NCBI GenBank assembly: GCA_900471525.1
Contig: UCEZ01000013.1
Span: 363,117-427,116, forward strand
Source: Hyphomicrobiales bacterium
GTDB taxonomy: Bacteria; Pseudomonadota; Alphaproteobacteria; Rhizobiales; Rhizobiaceae
Length of the DNA: 64,000 nt
Reading direction: 5' to 3'
Positions 43,445 through 52,034 of the stretch are shown piece by piece. A program made the translations under genes and the position numbers. The stretch's first letter is position 1. The number at the start of each line of letters is the position of its first letter. The notes below the pieces were generated by a model that saw only the letters and a program-made list of their open reading frames with translations, made no database searches and was not told the DNA's origin.

Positions 43445-43523
43445 GCGTCGGTTCCTTTCCTGCTTTGAACCGGGCGGTCCTGCATCAGACCGCCGCAATG
43501 GATTGGCCATGACGGCATAATTC

Positions 43524-43540
43524 TCTACTAAAATAATAGA
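43524..43540. promoter_or_regulatory. Sulfur-island dyad, copy upstream of the FAD/NAD(P)-binding gene
   Basis: TCTAC (43524-43528), 7-bp spacer, ATAGA (43536-43540); 9 of 10 arm positions match the best copies. The remaining stretch 43541-43760, up to the end of the TonB receptor gene, shows no gene. Confidence 0.6.
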
Positions 43541-43760
43541 AATTGATATCCCGAAAGCAAGGTCTATTTTGCGTCGAATGTCGCCTCCGCCGGCAGGAGC
43601 TTACAATCCGGATGGCGTGCGACGCGGCTCTCCGTATCGAACATCATCAGTGCTGCGCACACGTGCATTTGGCTCGAGGCTCGCTGAGGTTAGACCGGCG
43701 AGACCGCTATTGGCCGCCTTGACGGCTCGAACGGCAAATCCTCTCTACCGTGCAACCGCC

Positions 43761-45935
43761 CTAAAAGCTAACCTTCGCCGTCAGCGTCGCATTCAGTGGT
43801 TCGCCGATCTGATTGCCGAGCGCCGTCGTCCCGATCGACGAGGTATAGTAGGTCCTGTCGAAGAGGTTCTTGACGTTAAGTTGCAGGGCAAGGGGTCGTT
43901 CCAGGTTCAGCGTATAGGCGGCAAAGGCGTCGATCACCGCGTAGCCTGGCAGGAAGTATGCGTTCGTGTTGATACCCGCACGTTCGCTGACGGCACGCAC
44001 ACCGCCGCCGATCTTCAGCGTGTTGCCGCTGCCGCCGATCTCGCCGAAATCATAGGTCATGAACAGGGAGGCGGTGTGGCGCGGCACGTTGACAGGCCTG
44101 AGGTCGGCATAATCCCCCTTCACGATCTTTGCGTCGGTGAAGCCGTAGCTCGCGATGAGATCGATCTTGTCGGTGAGCGCGCCGGCGATATCCACTTCGA
44201 AACCGCGCGCACGGACGAGGCCTGCCGTCTTGACCACGGTCAGACCAGTCGACTCGTCGAGCTCGGAATAGGCGACATTCTTCTTATCCGCGGTGTAGAG
44301 CGCGATGTTCGCCGTCACACCGGAGTCGAACTCCGCCTTCGCGCCCACCTCGTAGGAAATGCCTTCCTCCGGATCGAGATTGCCGTAGAAGCTCGCGATC
44401 GAGGACTGCGGCCGGAAGGTTTTCGCCGCATTGGCATAAAGCGAAAGGTCCTGCGTGATCTTGTAGACAAGGCCGGCATTTGGAATGAGCGCATCGCCAT
44501 AGCTGTCGGTATTCTGATTGAAGGGGCGGCCCTTGCCGGCCATCAGGTCGTAGTACTGGTAGCGAAGTCCGCTGACGAGGATGAAGCTATCGTTGAGATG
44601 CCAGTTGTCCTGCATGTAGAGGGATGCGGTGTTGATGATTTCCGTCTGGTCGCTGTCCGCCGCCGAAACCGTGGTGCAGGCGGGAAGTGTGCCATAGACC
44701 GGGTTATAGATATCGAAACCAGTTACGTTGCCGCAGCGCATAAGATCGGTACGAAGCGTGTTGGTGTAGTCATAGGACGCGCCGAGCAGGATCTCGTGTT
44801 GGGCGCCGCCGATCTCGACATCGCCGGTGAGGTCGGCGCGTAGCGCATGATTGTAGATCGTCGAGCCCTGCGTCGCATCGGCCCGGCGCGTCAGGATCCC
44901 GGTCGCGGGATCATAGCCCATGACGCGCGCCTGGTTGTCGGAATAGATGTTGCGGCTGTAGCCGTAGTCGATGGCGAGCTTCCAGTCTTCCGAAAGCTGG
45001 TGGTCTATATCCACCTGGAAGAGGTCAGACTTGCCGTCCGTGATATTGTAAGGCTCGTCGAAGCGGGTCTTCGGGTCCACGTCGACCATACGGCCCGTCG
45101 TCACGTCGAAAATCGTGCCGCGATCGAAGGGGATGCTGTAGTCCTCGTGCATGTAGGAGATGGTAACGTCTGTATCCTCGCCAGACCAGGAGAGCGATGG
45201 CGCGATGAGCCAGTCCTTCGTCTCGCCGAAATTGCGCCAGTAGTCGACGTGTTTGTAATCACCAATCAGGCGGTAGGACAGGTCGGTGCCATCGATCGGC
45301 CCGGTGACGTCAAAACCCGTCGAGCCGCCGCCGAAGCTGGAGAGGCTGCCGTAGATATCCGCGCCAAAAGTGTCCTCAGGCTTCTTCGTCACGACATTGA
45401 CCATCCCGCCCGGATCGAGGATGCCGTAGAGCGTTGAGGCCGGGCCTTTGAGTACCTCCACCCGGTCGGTGGTTGGGTTGAACGAGCGGTTGAGTGCGGT
45501 CTTCAGTCCATTCGTCAGGATGGAGCCGTCACGGTTGTCGCCAAAACCGCGGCGGATGACCGCTTCCTGCGTACCGCCCAGCGTGTTGGCCTGGGAAATG
45601 CCACTGATATTGCCAAGCGCCTCGTCAAGTGTCGTTGCGTGCTGGTCCTCGAGGACCTCCTGGCTTACCACGTTGACAGCCTGTGGAATATCCAGCAGCG
45701 GTGTCTCGATGCGCGTCGCGGTGGACGTCGAGACGGGCTGGTAGCCTTCGGTTGCACCATCGGCGCCTTCAACGGTGATTGTCTGGAGCGTCGTCGCCGG
45801 GGTGTTCTGCGCGGGGACGCGTTCCGATTTGGCAAGGGGTGCGTCCTGGGCAAATGATGAGGTCGCGGCCGCCATGCCGACCAGGAAAACCAGCGCAACC
45901 GCCGTCGTGCACTCCAAACGCATTCTCGTGATCAT
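43761..45935 (-). CDS. TonB-dependent siderophore receptor
   Basis: A 724-residue outer-membrane receptor. A signal peptide (residues 1-30, ending SSFAQ) precedes the TonB-box region, the plug domain (about 65-180: PQAVNVVSQEVLEDQHATTLDEALGNISGIS, EAVIRRGFGDNRDGSILTNGL, VEVLKGPASTLYGILDPGGMVNVVTKKP) and the 22-strand barrel ending in LNVKNLFDRTYYTSS and a C-terminal aromatic (VSF). ATG 45935 begins the signal; the longer reading from 46268 overlaps the divergent gene and is rejected. ATG 45923 is possible. Divergent from a Fec-type importer and sharing the TTGACTACTACA element with it, so ferric-siderophore uptake is likely. Confidence 0.92.
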   Translation of the reverse strand: MITRMRLECTTAVALVFLVGMAAATSSFAQDAPLAKSERVPAQNTPATTLQTITVEGADGATEGYQPVSTSTATRIETPLLDIPQAVNVVSQEVLEDQHATTLDEALGNISGISQANTLGGTQEAVIRRGFGDNRDGSILTNGLKTALNRSFNPTTDRVEVLKGPASTLYGILDPGGMVNVVTKKPEDTFGADIYGSLSSFGGGSTGFDVTGPIDGTDLSYRLIGDYKHVDYWRNFGETKDWLIAPSLSWSGEDTDVTISYMHEDYSIPFDRGTIFDVTTGRMVDVDPKTRFDEPYNITDGKSDLFQVDIDHQLSEDWKLAIDYGYSRNIYSDNQARVMGYDPATGILTRRADATQGSTIYNHALRADLTGDVEIGGAQHEILLGASYDYTNTLRTDLMRCGNVTGFDIYNPVYGTLPACTTVSAADSDQTEIINTASLYMQDNWHLNDSFILVSGLRYQYYDLMAGKGRPFNQNTDSYGDALIPNAGLVYKITQDLSLYANAAKTFRPQSSIASFYGNLDPEEGISYEVGAKAEFDSGVTANIALYTADKKNVAYSELDESTGLTVVKTAGLVRARGFEVDIAGALTDKIDLIASYGFTDAKIVKGDYADLRPVNVPRHTASLFMTYDFGEIGGSGNTLKIGGGVRAVSERAGINTNAYFLPGYAVIDAFAAYTLNLERPLALQLNVKNLFDRTYYTSSIGTTALGNQIGEPLNATLTAKVSF

Positions 45936-45996
45936 GCCCACCAAATCCCCAAACCAGAACCCGAAAACTCTCGGTTCCCCCGTTCCATGTATTTCA

Positions 45997-46029
45997 TGAA
46001 TGTAGTAGTCAAGTTTTATGAGGACTACA
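45997..46029. promoter_or_regulatory. Shared operator element at the TonB receptor promoter
   Basis: On the minus strand TTGACTACTACATTCA (plus coordinates 45997-46012) matches 15 of 16 bases with the element at 46140-46155 upstream of the importer. An inverted partner GGACTACA lies at 46022-46029, giving GTAGTC-N12-GACTAC. It lies about 62 bp upstream of the receptor start. A third copy of the core precedes the RpiR gene at 50059. Confidence 0.6.
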
Positions 46030-46139
46030 GCGGCGGGCAATGCGGGGGAAAGACGGCCTTTCCGCCCGGTAAAGCTCTGCGAAAGCCCGGATTGGCGCTC
46101 ATTCATCCCGTGCGGCAGGAGTTTTTCGCACTGCTTATA

Positions 46140-46155
46140 TTGACTACTACACTCA
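46140..46155. promoter_or_regulatory. Shared operator element at the iron importer promoter
   Basis: TTGACTACTACACTCA lies 40 bp upstream of the ATPase start and directly after a TTATAT sequence that could be the -10 box, so a bound protein would block the transcription start. It is nearly identical to the element at the TonB receptor promoter. Confidence 0.6.
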
Positions 46156-46195
46156 GGAATTACAGGCCTAACCGCAAGAGAACAGGCAAGGCAGC

Positions 46196-47020
46196 ATGAC
46201 GGCAGGAACAAAAGTGGTAGACGAAGCGATTCTGGAGGCACACGCCCTCTACGCAGGCTATGGCGCAAACACCGTGCTCCACGACGTCTCCCTGCTTGTG
46301 CCGGAACAGCGCCTCACGGTTCTCGCCGGCCCCAATGGTTCGGGGAAATCGACGTTCCTCTCTCTGCTTTCCCGGGTCCTCAAACCGATGCGCGGTGCCG
46401 TCCTTCTCGATGGCCGGGCGATGGCGACGCTGCCGACGCGGGAGATCGCCAGGAAACTCGGCCTCCTGCCGCAGGCACCGCTCGTACCCGAGGGTATTTC
46501 CGTCTACGACCTCGTCTCGCGTGGGCGCTATCCGCACCAGGGGTTTTTGAGGCAATGGTCGGATGCGGACGAGAATGCAGTCGAGAAGGCGCTCGCGGCG
46601 ACCTCCCTTGCCTCGCTTGCTGGCCGGGCGGTGGACAGTCTTTCCGGTGGTCAGCGGCAGCGCGCCTTCATCGCCATGACGCTTGCGCAGGAAACACCCG
46701 TCATCCTGCTGGACGAGCCGACAACCTTCCTGGACCTGCGTTATCAGAACGAGGTCATGGACCTCATCAGCAGCCTGACGCACGATCACGGCCGGACCGT
46801 CGTGGCTGTGCTGCACGACCTCAATGCAGCGTTTCAATATGCCGATCGCATCGTCTTCCTGAAGGCCGGCCGCATCCACACCGTCGTCGAAGACCTCGAG
46901 GCCTGCACGGAAACCCTCATCGGCGACGTCTTCGAAACCGCCGTCACGCGTCTCACCCATCCCGTCACCGGTAAACCCGCCTTCCTCACTATTCCCTCCG
47001 GCAAGGCCGCTGCAGCATGA
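46196..47020 (+). CDS. Fec-type iron-siderophore ABC transporter ATP-binding protein
   Basis: The 274-residue FecE/FhuC-class ATPase has Walker A GPNGSGKST (about 45-53), the characteristic helix SRGRYPHQGFLRQWSDADENAVEKAL, signature SLSGGQRQRAFIAMTL, Walker B VILLDEPTTFLD and switch VLHDLNAAFQYAD. First gene of an ATPase-permease-permease-binding protein operon; stop and next start overlap as ATGA. The substrate is probably a ferric siderophore taken up by the divergent receptor. Confidence 0.9.
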   Translation: MTAGTKVVDEAILEAHALYAGYGANTVLHDVSLLVPEQRLTVLAGPNGSGKSTFLSLLSRVLKPMRGAVLLDGRAMATLPTREIARKLGLLPQAPLVPEGISVYDLVSRGRYPHQGFLRQWSDADENAVEKALAATSLASLAGRAVDSLSGGQRQRAFIAMTLAQETPVILLDEPTTFLDLRYQNEVMDLISSLTHDHGRTVVAVLHDLNAAFQYADRIVFLKAGRIHTVVEDLEACTETLIGDVFETAVTRLTHPVTGKPAFLTIPSGKAAAA

Positions 47021-48036
47021 GCGCCGGCACTCTCGCTGCAGCGCGGCAAAGCGGCTGGGGATGGTTGCTGCCGGCTATCGGCCTCACGCTGCTCCTCTCC
47101 GCGCTCCATCTTTCGACGGGCGCACGGCCAACACCGCTCCCGGTACTGTTCGATGCGCTGACGGCCTTCGACCCCGCCAACTTCGACCAGCGCATCCTGC
47201 TCAGTCTGCGGCTGCCGCGGCTCTGTGCAGCGCTTCTGAGCGGCGCGGCGATCGGCGTTGCCGGGCTGCTCCTGCAATCACTGCTGCGCAATCCGCTCGC
47301 CGAGCCGCATATCCTGGGTCTCAATGCCGGGGCGAGCCTAGCCGTGGTGATCGCGACTACCCTGCCCGCCGCCTTGCAGCCCGTGGGGCTCGCCCGGCCC
47401 CTTCTCGCCGCGCTCGGTGGCGCGTTGGTCTTTTCCGCTGTCTTCGCGCTTTCCTCCGCCGGCCGGCTCGGCCTCACCATGGCCAAGCTCACCTTCTGCG
47501 GCATCGCGCTCTCGGCGCTGGCGTCTGCCCTCGTTTCCGCCATCCTCATCCTCGATCAGGAAACACTGGAAGCGGTGCGCTTCTGGCTCGTCGGTGACCT
47601 TGCCGGCGCCTCGTGGAGGGAAGTGAACGCCGCGCTCGCGCCCGCCGCCCTCGCCACTTCGGCGACGCTCATGATCGCCCCGCGCCTCGATGCCATGGCG
47701 CTTGGCGATGCGTCTGCCACCGGCCTCGGCGTGTCCGTGCGCACGACGCGGCTGATCGGCCTCGGGGCGGCGGCGCTGCTTTCGGGCGCGGCGGTCTCCA
47801 TGGTCGGGCCGATCGGATTTGTCGGGTTGATCGTTCCAGGGCTGGCCTTCCGCCTTGCCGGCGGCCGGCATCTGCCCGCACTTGCCCTTTCCGCCATTGG
47901 CGGGGCGACCCTGCTCATTGCTGCGGACCTTATGGCGCGCAGCCTTATCGCCTCGCACGAAATCGCCACCGGCATCATGACCGCCCTCATCGGGGCGCCG
48001 GTCTTCCTCGCCATCGTCGCGCGGAGGGTCAAATGA
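47017..48036 (+). CDS. Fec/BtuC-type iron ABC transporter permease (FecD-like)
   Basis: A 339-residue permease with nine or ten helices of the FecCD family. Landmarks are LRLPRLCAALLSGAAIGVAGLLLQSLLRNPLAEPHILGLNAGASLAVV (about 68-115), FWLVGDLAGASW, LGLGVSVRTTRLIGL-type ATPase contact, and GPIGFVGLIVPGLAFRLAGGRH. It overlaps both neighbours by 4 bp. It pairs with the following permease. Confidence 0.9.
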   Translation: MSAGTLAAARQSGWGWLLPAIGLTLLLSALHLSTGARPTPLPVLFDALTAFDPANFDQRILLSLRLPRLCAALLSGAAIGVAGLLLQSLLRNPLAEPHILGLNAGASLAVVIATTLPAALQPVGLARPLLAALGGALVFSAVFALSSAGRLGLTMAKLTFCGIALSALASALVSAILILDQETLEAVRFWLVGDLAGASWREVNAALAPAALATSATLMIAPRLDAMALGDASATGLGVSVRTTRLIGLGAAALLSGAAVSMVGPIGFVGLIVPGLAFRLAGGRHLPALALSAIGGATLLIAADLMARSLIASHEIATGIMTALIGAPVFLAIVARRVK

Positions 48037-49064
48037 CGGCCGCCGCCTATCGCCGCTTCCGGCTCGGCCCCGTCTCGCTGCGGTTCCACGCCCGCCGGGC
48101 GGCGCTCTGCATCGCGCTCACGCTGCTGCTCATCGCGCTCGCCTTCGCTGCCCTTGTGACGGGCAGCGGAGATGCCGGTCTAGCCGATGCCCTCGCTTTC
48201 CTCACCCGCCCGGCGGAAACGGGCCATTCCATCGTCGGGGATATCCGCGCCCCCCGCATCGCCATGGCACTCGCCTGCGGCGCAATGCTCGGCCTCTCCG
48301 GCGCCGCCCTCCAGACGCTTACCCGCAACGGCCTCGCCGATCCCGGGTTGCTCGGCGTGCGCGAGGGTGCAAGCCTTGCAGTGATCACGCTGATGCTTTC
48401 TTCCCCCAGCGCGCCGCTCCTCTTGCGGCCGCTTGCCGGCATGGCGGGCGGGCTCATCGTCGCGCTCATCGCCATGGTGATCGCGCGCTCGCTCTCGCGC
48501 TTGCGCTTCATCCTCGTCGGCATCGGGCTTTCCTGGTTCCTCTCCGCCGTTATCTCGATGATCCTCGTCACTGCCGATATCGACAGCGTGCAGGCGGCGA
48601 TGGTCTGGATGGCCGGGAGCCTTTCCGGAACGCAACCCGGCATGCTGCCGCCTGCCTTCGCGTGCCTGTTCGTGGGCAGCAGCCTGCTCGTTCTGACGAT
48701 GCGCTCGGCGGAGGTCAGCCTTCTGGGCGAAACGGCCGCCATCGGCCTTGGCATGCGGGTCGTCCGGTTTCGCATGGCCGCCATTGCCGCTTCCGTGCTG
48801 ATGACGGCCGCGGCCGCCTCCTGCGCGGGAAGCCTCGGCTTCGTCGGACTGCTCGCCCCCCACCTTACCCGGTTCCTCGTCGGTGGCGGGCAGGCCGCGC
48901 TCCTCGCCGGCAGTGCCATCCTCGGCGCGGGACTGGTTCTCCTGGCCGACACGATCGGCCGCACCCTCTTCGCCCCCGTGCAGATTCCGGCCGGCATCGT
49001 GCTCTCGGTGCTCGGTGTCGTCCTGCTCTGCATGCTGCTGTGGCAGCGCCGCAACCAGATTTAA
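48033..49064 (+). CDS. Fec/BtuC-type iron ABC transporter permease (FecC-like)
   Basis: A 343-residue FecCD-family permease. Landmarks are IRAPRIAMALACGAMLGLSGAALQTLTRNGLADPGLLGVREGASLAVI, WMAGSLSGTQ and AGSLGFVGLLAPHLTRFLVGG, all usual for the family. ATG 48033 follows GGAGGG and overlaps the preceding stop; the longer reading from 47613 is in the wrong frame for the family start. Together with the previous gene it forms the heterodimeric channel. Confidence 0.9.
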   Translation: MTAAAYRRFRLGPVSLRFHARRAALCIALTLLLIALAFAALVTGSGDAGLADALAFLTRPAETGHSIVGDIRAPRIAMALACGAMLGLSGAALQTLTRNGLADPGLLGVREGASLAVITLMLSSPSAPLLLRPLAGMAGGLIVALIAMVIARSLSRLRFILVGIGLSWFLSAVISMILVTADIDSVQAAMVWMAGSLSGTQPGMLPPAFACLFVGSSLLVLTMRSAEVSLLGETAAIGLGMRVVRFRMAAIAASVLMTAAAASCAGSLGFVGLLAPHLTRFLVGGGQAALLAGSAILGAGLVLLADTIGRTLFAPVQIPAGIVLSVLGVVLLCMLLWQRRNQI

Positions 49065-49079
49065 GGAGTGTTTCGCCCG

Positions 49080-50021
49080 ATGCGCAACCTGCTCTTCGCC
49101 CTTCTCCTCCTCCTCCTGCCCGTAGCGGCAATGGCGCAGGAAACCCGCAGTTTCACCGACGATACCGGCCGCACGGTGACGGTGCCGACAAGGCCGTTGC
49201 GCATCGCCGCCCTGCACGATATCGACATCACCATCCCGCTAATCGAACTCGGCGTCACGCCTGCCGCCAGCCACGGGCGGGTTGGCCTCGACGGAGAGCC
49301 CTATCTGCGCTCCGGCGCCCTGCTTACCGGCGTCGATTTCGACAATTCCGGCATGCTCTTCCTCGGCGCCAACGACATCGACCTCGAAAAGCTGGTCGAG
49401 GCCAAGCCCGACCTGATCGTTACCACCGTCGGCCGGCCGACACCGATCGAAGCGCTGGAGCGCATCGCTCCCACCGTTGCGCTGGATGCCGCAAAATTCG
49501 GCGCACCGCACGTCTATACCAAGCTCGCCGCCCTCACGGACACCGAAGTGCGATTCGCCTTGCTGGAGCGCCGCTACCAGAGCGGCATCGCGGCACTGAA
49601 GCAAGCGGTGGAGACATCGGCGATCACCGTTTCCGTCTTCCAGCCGCTGAACGGCAAGATCAGCACCTACCATACTTACAGGGCGCTTGGGCGCGTGCTG
49701 CGGGACGCCGGTTTCCGCTTCCCGGCGCTGATCGACGGCATAGAGGAAGGCGGACGCATCGAGGTCAGCGCCGAACGCCTGCCGGAACTCGATGCCGATT
49801 TCATTTTCGATCCCTATCGCAGCGACACGGGGGACACATCCGTCAGGGAGATCGAGGCGATGGAAAAGGTGCTGCCCGGCTTCTGCGCCTTTCTGAAAGC
49901 GTGCCGCGAGGGGCGCTACATCATGGTCTCGCGTGAGGAGGCAATCTCCAACAGCTATGCCGCGCTCTCGTTGATGACCGCGATGGTGCAGGCGACCGTT
50001 TCCCGTCGCCCAATCCCCTAA
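49080..50021 (+). CDS. Iron-siderophore ABC transporter substrate-binding protein (FecB-like)
   Basis: The 313-residue periplasmic protein is of the TroA/FecB fold. The signal peptide is MRNLLFALLLLLLPVAAMAQ with no lipobox. FTDDTGRTVTVPTRPLRIAALHDIDITIPLIELGVTPAASHGR is the family start, followed by DIDLEKLVEAKPDLIVTT and a second lobe ending RYIMVSREEAISNSYAALSLM. ATG 49080 lies 11 bp after AAGGAG; a GTG at 49068 inside that site is less likely. Last gene of the importer operon. Confidence 0.88.
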   Translation: MRNLLFALLLLLLPVAAMAQETRSFTDDTGRTVTVPTRPLRIAALHDIDITIPLIELGVTPAASHGRVGLDGEPYLRSGALLTGVDFDNSGMLFLGANDIDLEKLVEAKPDLIVTTVGRPTPIEALERIAPTVALDAAKFGAPHVYTKLAALTDTEVRFALLERRYQSGIAALKQAVETSAITVSVFQPLNGKISTYHTYRALGRVLRDAGFRFPALIDGIEEGGRIEVSAERLPELDADFIFDPYRSDTGDTSVREIEAMEKVLPGFCAFLKACREGRYIMVSREEAISNSYAALSLMTAMVQATVSRRPIP

Positions 50022-50058
50022 CGCCTTCCAGCTGAAAAACTTTGCGATATAAGAAGCC

Positions 50059-50067
50059 GTAGTAGTC
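50059..50067. promoter_or_regulatory. Third copy of the GTAGTAGTC element, upstream of the RpiR gene
   Basis: GTAGTAGTC lies 18 bp upstream of the regulator's ATG, just after TATAAG (50048-50053), a possible -10 box. It is the core of the element found at the TonB receptor and importer promoters, which suggests that the RpiR protein binds all three and controls itself. Confidence 0.5.
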
Positions 50068-50084
50068 TCGAGACCCATTTGCCC

Positions 50085-50978
50085 ATGGACAAGCCCCGCA
50101 GCCCTGCGCCCCGCAACAGGCGTCGCGATCAATACGGCGAAAGGCTGAGAAAACGCCGGACGGCGCTTTCTCCGAGCCTTCTAACCGTCGCCGAATATAT
50201 CGACGGCCACCGCTACACGGTGCTCGGCAAGTCGGCGCTGGATATCGCCCGCGAAACGGGAACGTCCGACGCCACCGTCATTCGCGCCATCCAGATGCTC
50301 GGCTTCGACGGTTTGATCGACTTGAAAGACACGCTCGCTGCCCATATCGGCCAGACGGATTCGCCATCTGAAAAGATGGCGCTGACGACAGACGAAATCG
50401 GGCGCGGTGTAGACGCAGCGATCGACTTCATGCTCGAAGACCAGAAACATGCCCTGGCCGCACTTTCGTCCGACGAAAATCGCCGCGGCATCGGCGAGAC
50501 AGTCAGAATCCTTTCGAGGGCCAAGCGCATTGGTGTCTTCGGCATCGGTGCCTCGGGCATCATCGCAACCTATGCGGCCCGTCTGTTCATGCGTTCAGGC
50601 TATCCCTCCTATTCCCTTAACAGCACCGGCATTATGCTCGCCGAACAGCTCTTGGAAATGGCGGAGGGCGACGTTGTCCTTGCTATGATGCACGGCCGTG
50701 TCCACAACGAGGGCATGGCCGTCATCACTGAAGCGGCGCGCCTTTCCGTGCCGATCGTTCTGATCGTCGGGAAAATTGACAGCCCGCTCCTCAAGCATGC
50801 CGCCGCTCACATCGTAATACCGCGTGCCAAGAGCGAGCACGTCGCCCTGCATGCTCCCATGCTTACCTGTGTGGAAACGATTATGCTCGGCCTTGCTGCT
50901 ACCGACCGCGACCGAACGCTTGCCTCGATCGACCGTCTGATCGATATCCGCCAGCAGGTGCGACCGAGCAAGCGATGA
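50085..50978 (+). CDS. MurR/RpiR-family transcriptional regulator
   Basis: The 297-residue protein has an N-terminal RpiR helix-turn-helix (about 20-90: LLTVAEYIDGHRYTVLGKSALDIARETGTSDATVIRAIQMLGFDGLIDLKDTL) and a C-terminal SIS domain (about 130-270: AKRIGVFGIGASGIIATYAARLFMRSGYPS, VVLAMMHGRVHNEGMAVITEAARLSVPIVLIVGK). SIS domains usually bind phosphosugars, an unexpected partner for siderophore uptake. ATG 50085 has no ribosome site; a TTG at 50079 is the alternative. It follows the importer by 63 bp. It probably represses the receptor and importer through the shared GTAGTAGTC element. Confidence 0.88.
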   Translation: MDKPRSPAPRNRRRDQYGERLRKRRTALSPSLLTVAEYIDGHRYTVLGKSALDIARETGTSDATVIRAIQMLGFDGLIDLKDTLAAHIGQTDSPSEKMALTTDEIGRGVDAAIDFMLEDQKHALAALSSDENRRGIGETVRILSRAKRIGVFGIGASGIIATYAARLFMRSGYPSYSLNSTGIMLAEQLLEMAEGDVVLAMMHGRVHNEGMAVITEAARLSVPIVLIVGKIDSPLLKHAAAHIVIPRAKSEHVALHAPMLTCVETIMLGLAATDRDRTLASIDRLIDIRQQVRPSKR

Positions 50979-51299
50979 TGTTATGAAACCATGTGGGTGG
51001 AGAGCCAATCCAGGTTCATCATGGCCGATTGCGGGGTGGGGATCAGGCCGTTTCGTACAAGGGTTCTGCGGCTGCCTTCGCATTGTCGCCGAGTGGGCTA
51101 CACGCCGTCGAAAAGCGGAAAGGGTCGATGACGGCACCTTGAACCGAGCGCCCTCCGCCGAGACCATCGTACCCAGTCGATGAAGGTATTGTAGCCGACG
51201 AGATAGGCCGCGAGGTGCAAAGCGAACAGCTTTCGAGCCAACCAATGGCTCATGACGCAAGGAATTACGCCTAACTGGGTCAAACCAAGCCATTGCGTC
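50979..51299. other. Region of 320 bp without a recognised gene
   Basis: Readings on both strands lack ribosome sites. A minus-strand stretch (51098-51283) encodes a hydrophobic segment (MSHWLARKLFALHLAAYLVGYNTFIDW) that could be the relic of a larger gene, but I cannot identify it. Nothing else is seen. Confidence 0.4.
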
Positions 51300-51461
51300 T
51301 CACGGCGTTCGGACGGCCGGGGCGTGAACCGTCGATCGACGAAGCAGGCGTATGAGTCCGCGAAAGAACAGATATTTGACGAGCGCCGCGATCACAAGAA
51401 CGATCCCGATAAGACTCGCCAGCCCCATGCCCACATCGTCCCGCTGCCCATCATCTCCCAT
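51300..51461 (-). CDS. Small single-pass membrane protein coupled to mntR
   Basis: A 53-residue protein with one clear membrane helix (VGMGLASLIGIVLVIAALVKYLFF, about 10-33) followed by a basic tail (RGLIRLLRRS), so N-out/C-in topology is likely. Its start lies 1 bp after the mntR stop, with the ribosome site GGAGAG inside the end of mntR, so the two are co-transcribed and probably translationally coupled. I do not recognise a family. A role in manganese homeostasis is inferred from position only. Confidence 0.68.
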   Translation of the reverse strand: MGDDGQRDDVGMGLASLIGIVLVIAALVKYLFFRGLIRLLRRSTVHAPAVRTP

Positions 51462-51462
51462 C

Positions 51463-51918
51463 TTATCTCTCCGCGGTGAACCTTTTAAGTGCCTCCAAAG
51501 TCTCAGGGCTGACGTGATGCTCGATGCCCTCCGCATCGATCCGCGCCGTCTCGACGCTGACGCCGATCGAGCAAAGGAAGGACTCGACGATCTGATGCCG
51601 CTCGCGGCTTGCGACCGCGAGTTTCTTGCCAATATCGGTTAGGAAGACTCCCCGGTAGGGTCGCTGCTGGATATAGCCCTCGGCAATCAGCCGCTTCAGC
51701 ATCTTGGCGACGGTCGGCTGCGCGACGCCAAGGCGCTGGGCGATATCCACCTGCCGCGCTTCGCCCCCGTCGGCAAGGAGGTCGGCGATGAGTTCGACAT
51801 AGTCTTCGACGAGTTCGCTGCGGCGGTTGTTCCGCGCCTGCCTGAAGCTCTCCATCTGGGTATCGGGGGCGATAAGCGTGCTCTCGATCTCGATCGACTG
51901 GCTATTCTTCTCGTTCAA
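51463..51918 (-). CDS. mntR: Manganese-dependent transcriptional regulator MntR
   Basis: The 151-residue DtxR/MntR-family protein has a winged helix (about 35-90: [48 protein letters not shown]) and a dimerisation/metal domain with [42 protein letters not shown], where Glu, His and Cys residues form the Mn site. No C-terminal SH3 domain, as usual for proteobacterial MntR. An N-terminal extension of about 30 residues precedes the fold. It senses Mn(II) and represses Mn import genes. ATAGC-N4-GCTAT at 51963 lies 45 bp upstream of its start. Confidence 0.92.
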   Translation of the reverse strand: MNEKNSQSIEIESTLIAPDTQMESFRQARNNRRSELVEDYVELIADLLADGGEARQVDIAQRLGVAQPTVAKMLKRLIAEGYIQQRPYRGVFLTDIGKKLAVASRERHQIVESFLCSIGVSVETARIDAEGIEHHVSPETLEALKRFTAER

Positions 51919-51962
51919 TTGAATGCCGCCTGCTCATAAATTCCACCATCCATCATAATAAC

Positions 51963-51976
51963 ATAGCAATAGCTAT
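51963..51976. promoter_or_regulatory. MntR-type box near mntR
   Basis: ATAGC-AATA-GCTAT, a 14-bp perfect inverted repeat 45 bp upstream of mntR. The same arms and 4-bp spacer recur at 52036-52049 on the other side of the divergent region, so autoregulation by MntR is likely. Confidence 0.6.
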
Positions 51977-52034
51977 AATTCCAATCTTCATTCTGCGACC
52001 CCACGGACGAGGCTCACTTCTGCACATTCCATCA

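Noticed and set aside
43569..44843. Long plus-strand reading of 424 codons
   Set aside because: It mirrors the TonB receptor on the other strand; its composition is rich in Arg, Val and His, it lacks a ribosome site, and the receptor motifs are unmistakable.
51098..51283. Hydrophobic minus-strand reading before the RpiR gene as a membrane protein gene or transposase relic
   Set aside because: No ribosome site and no family recognised; too short to support either idea.
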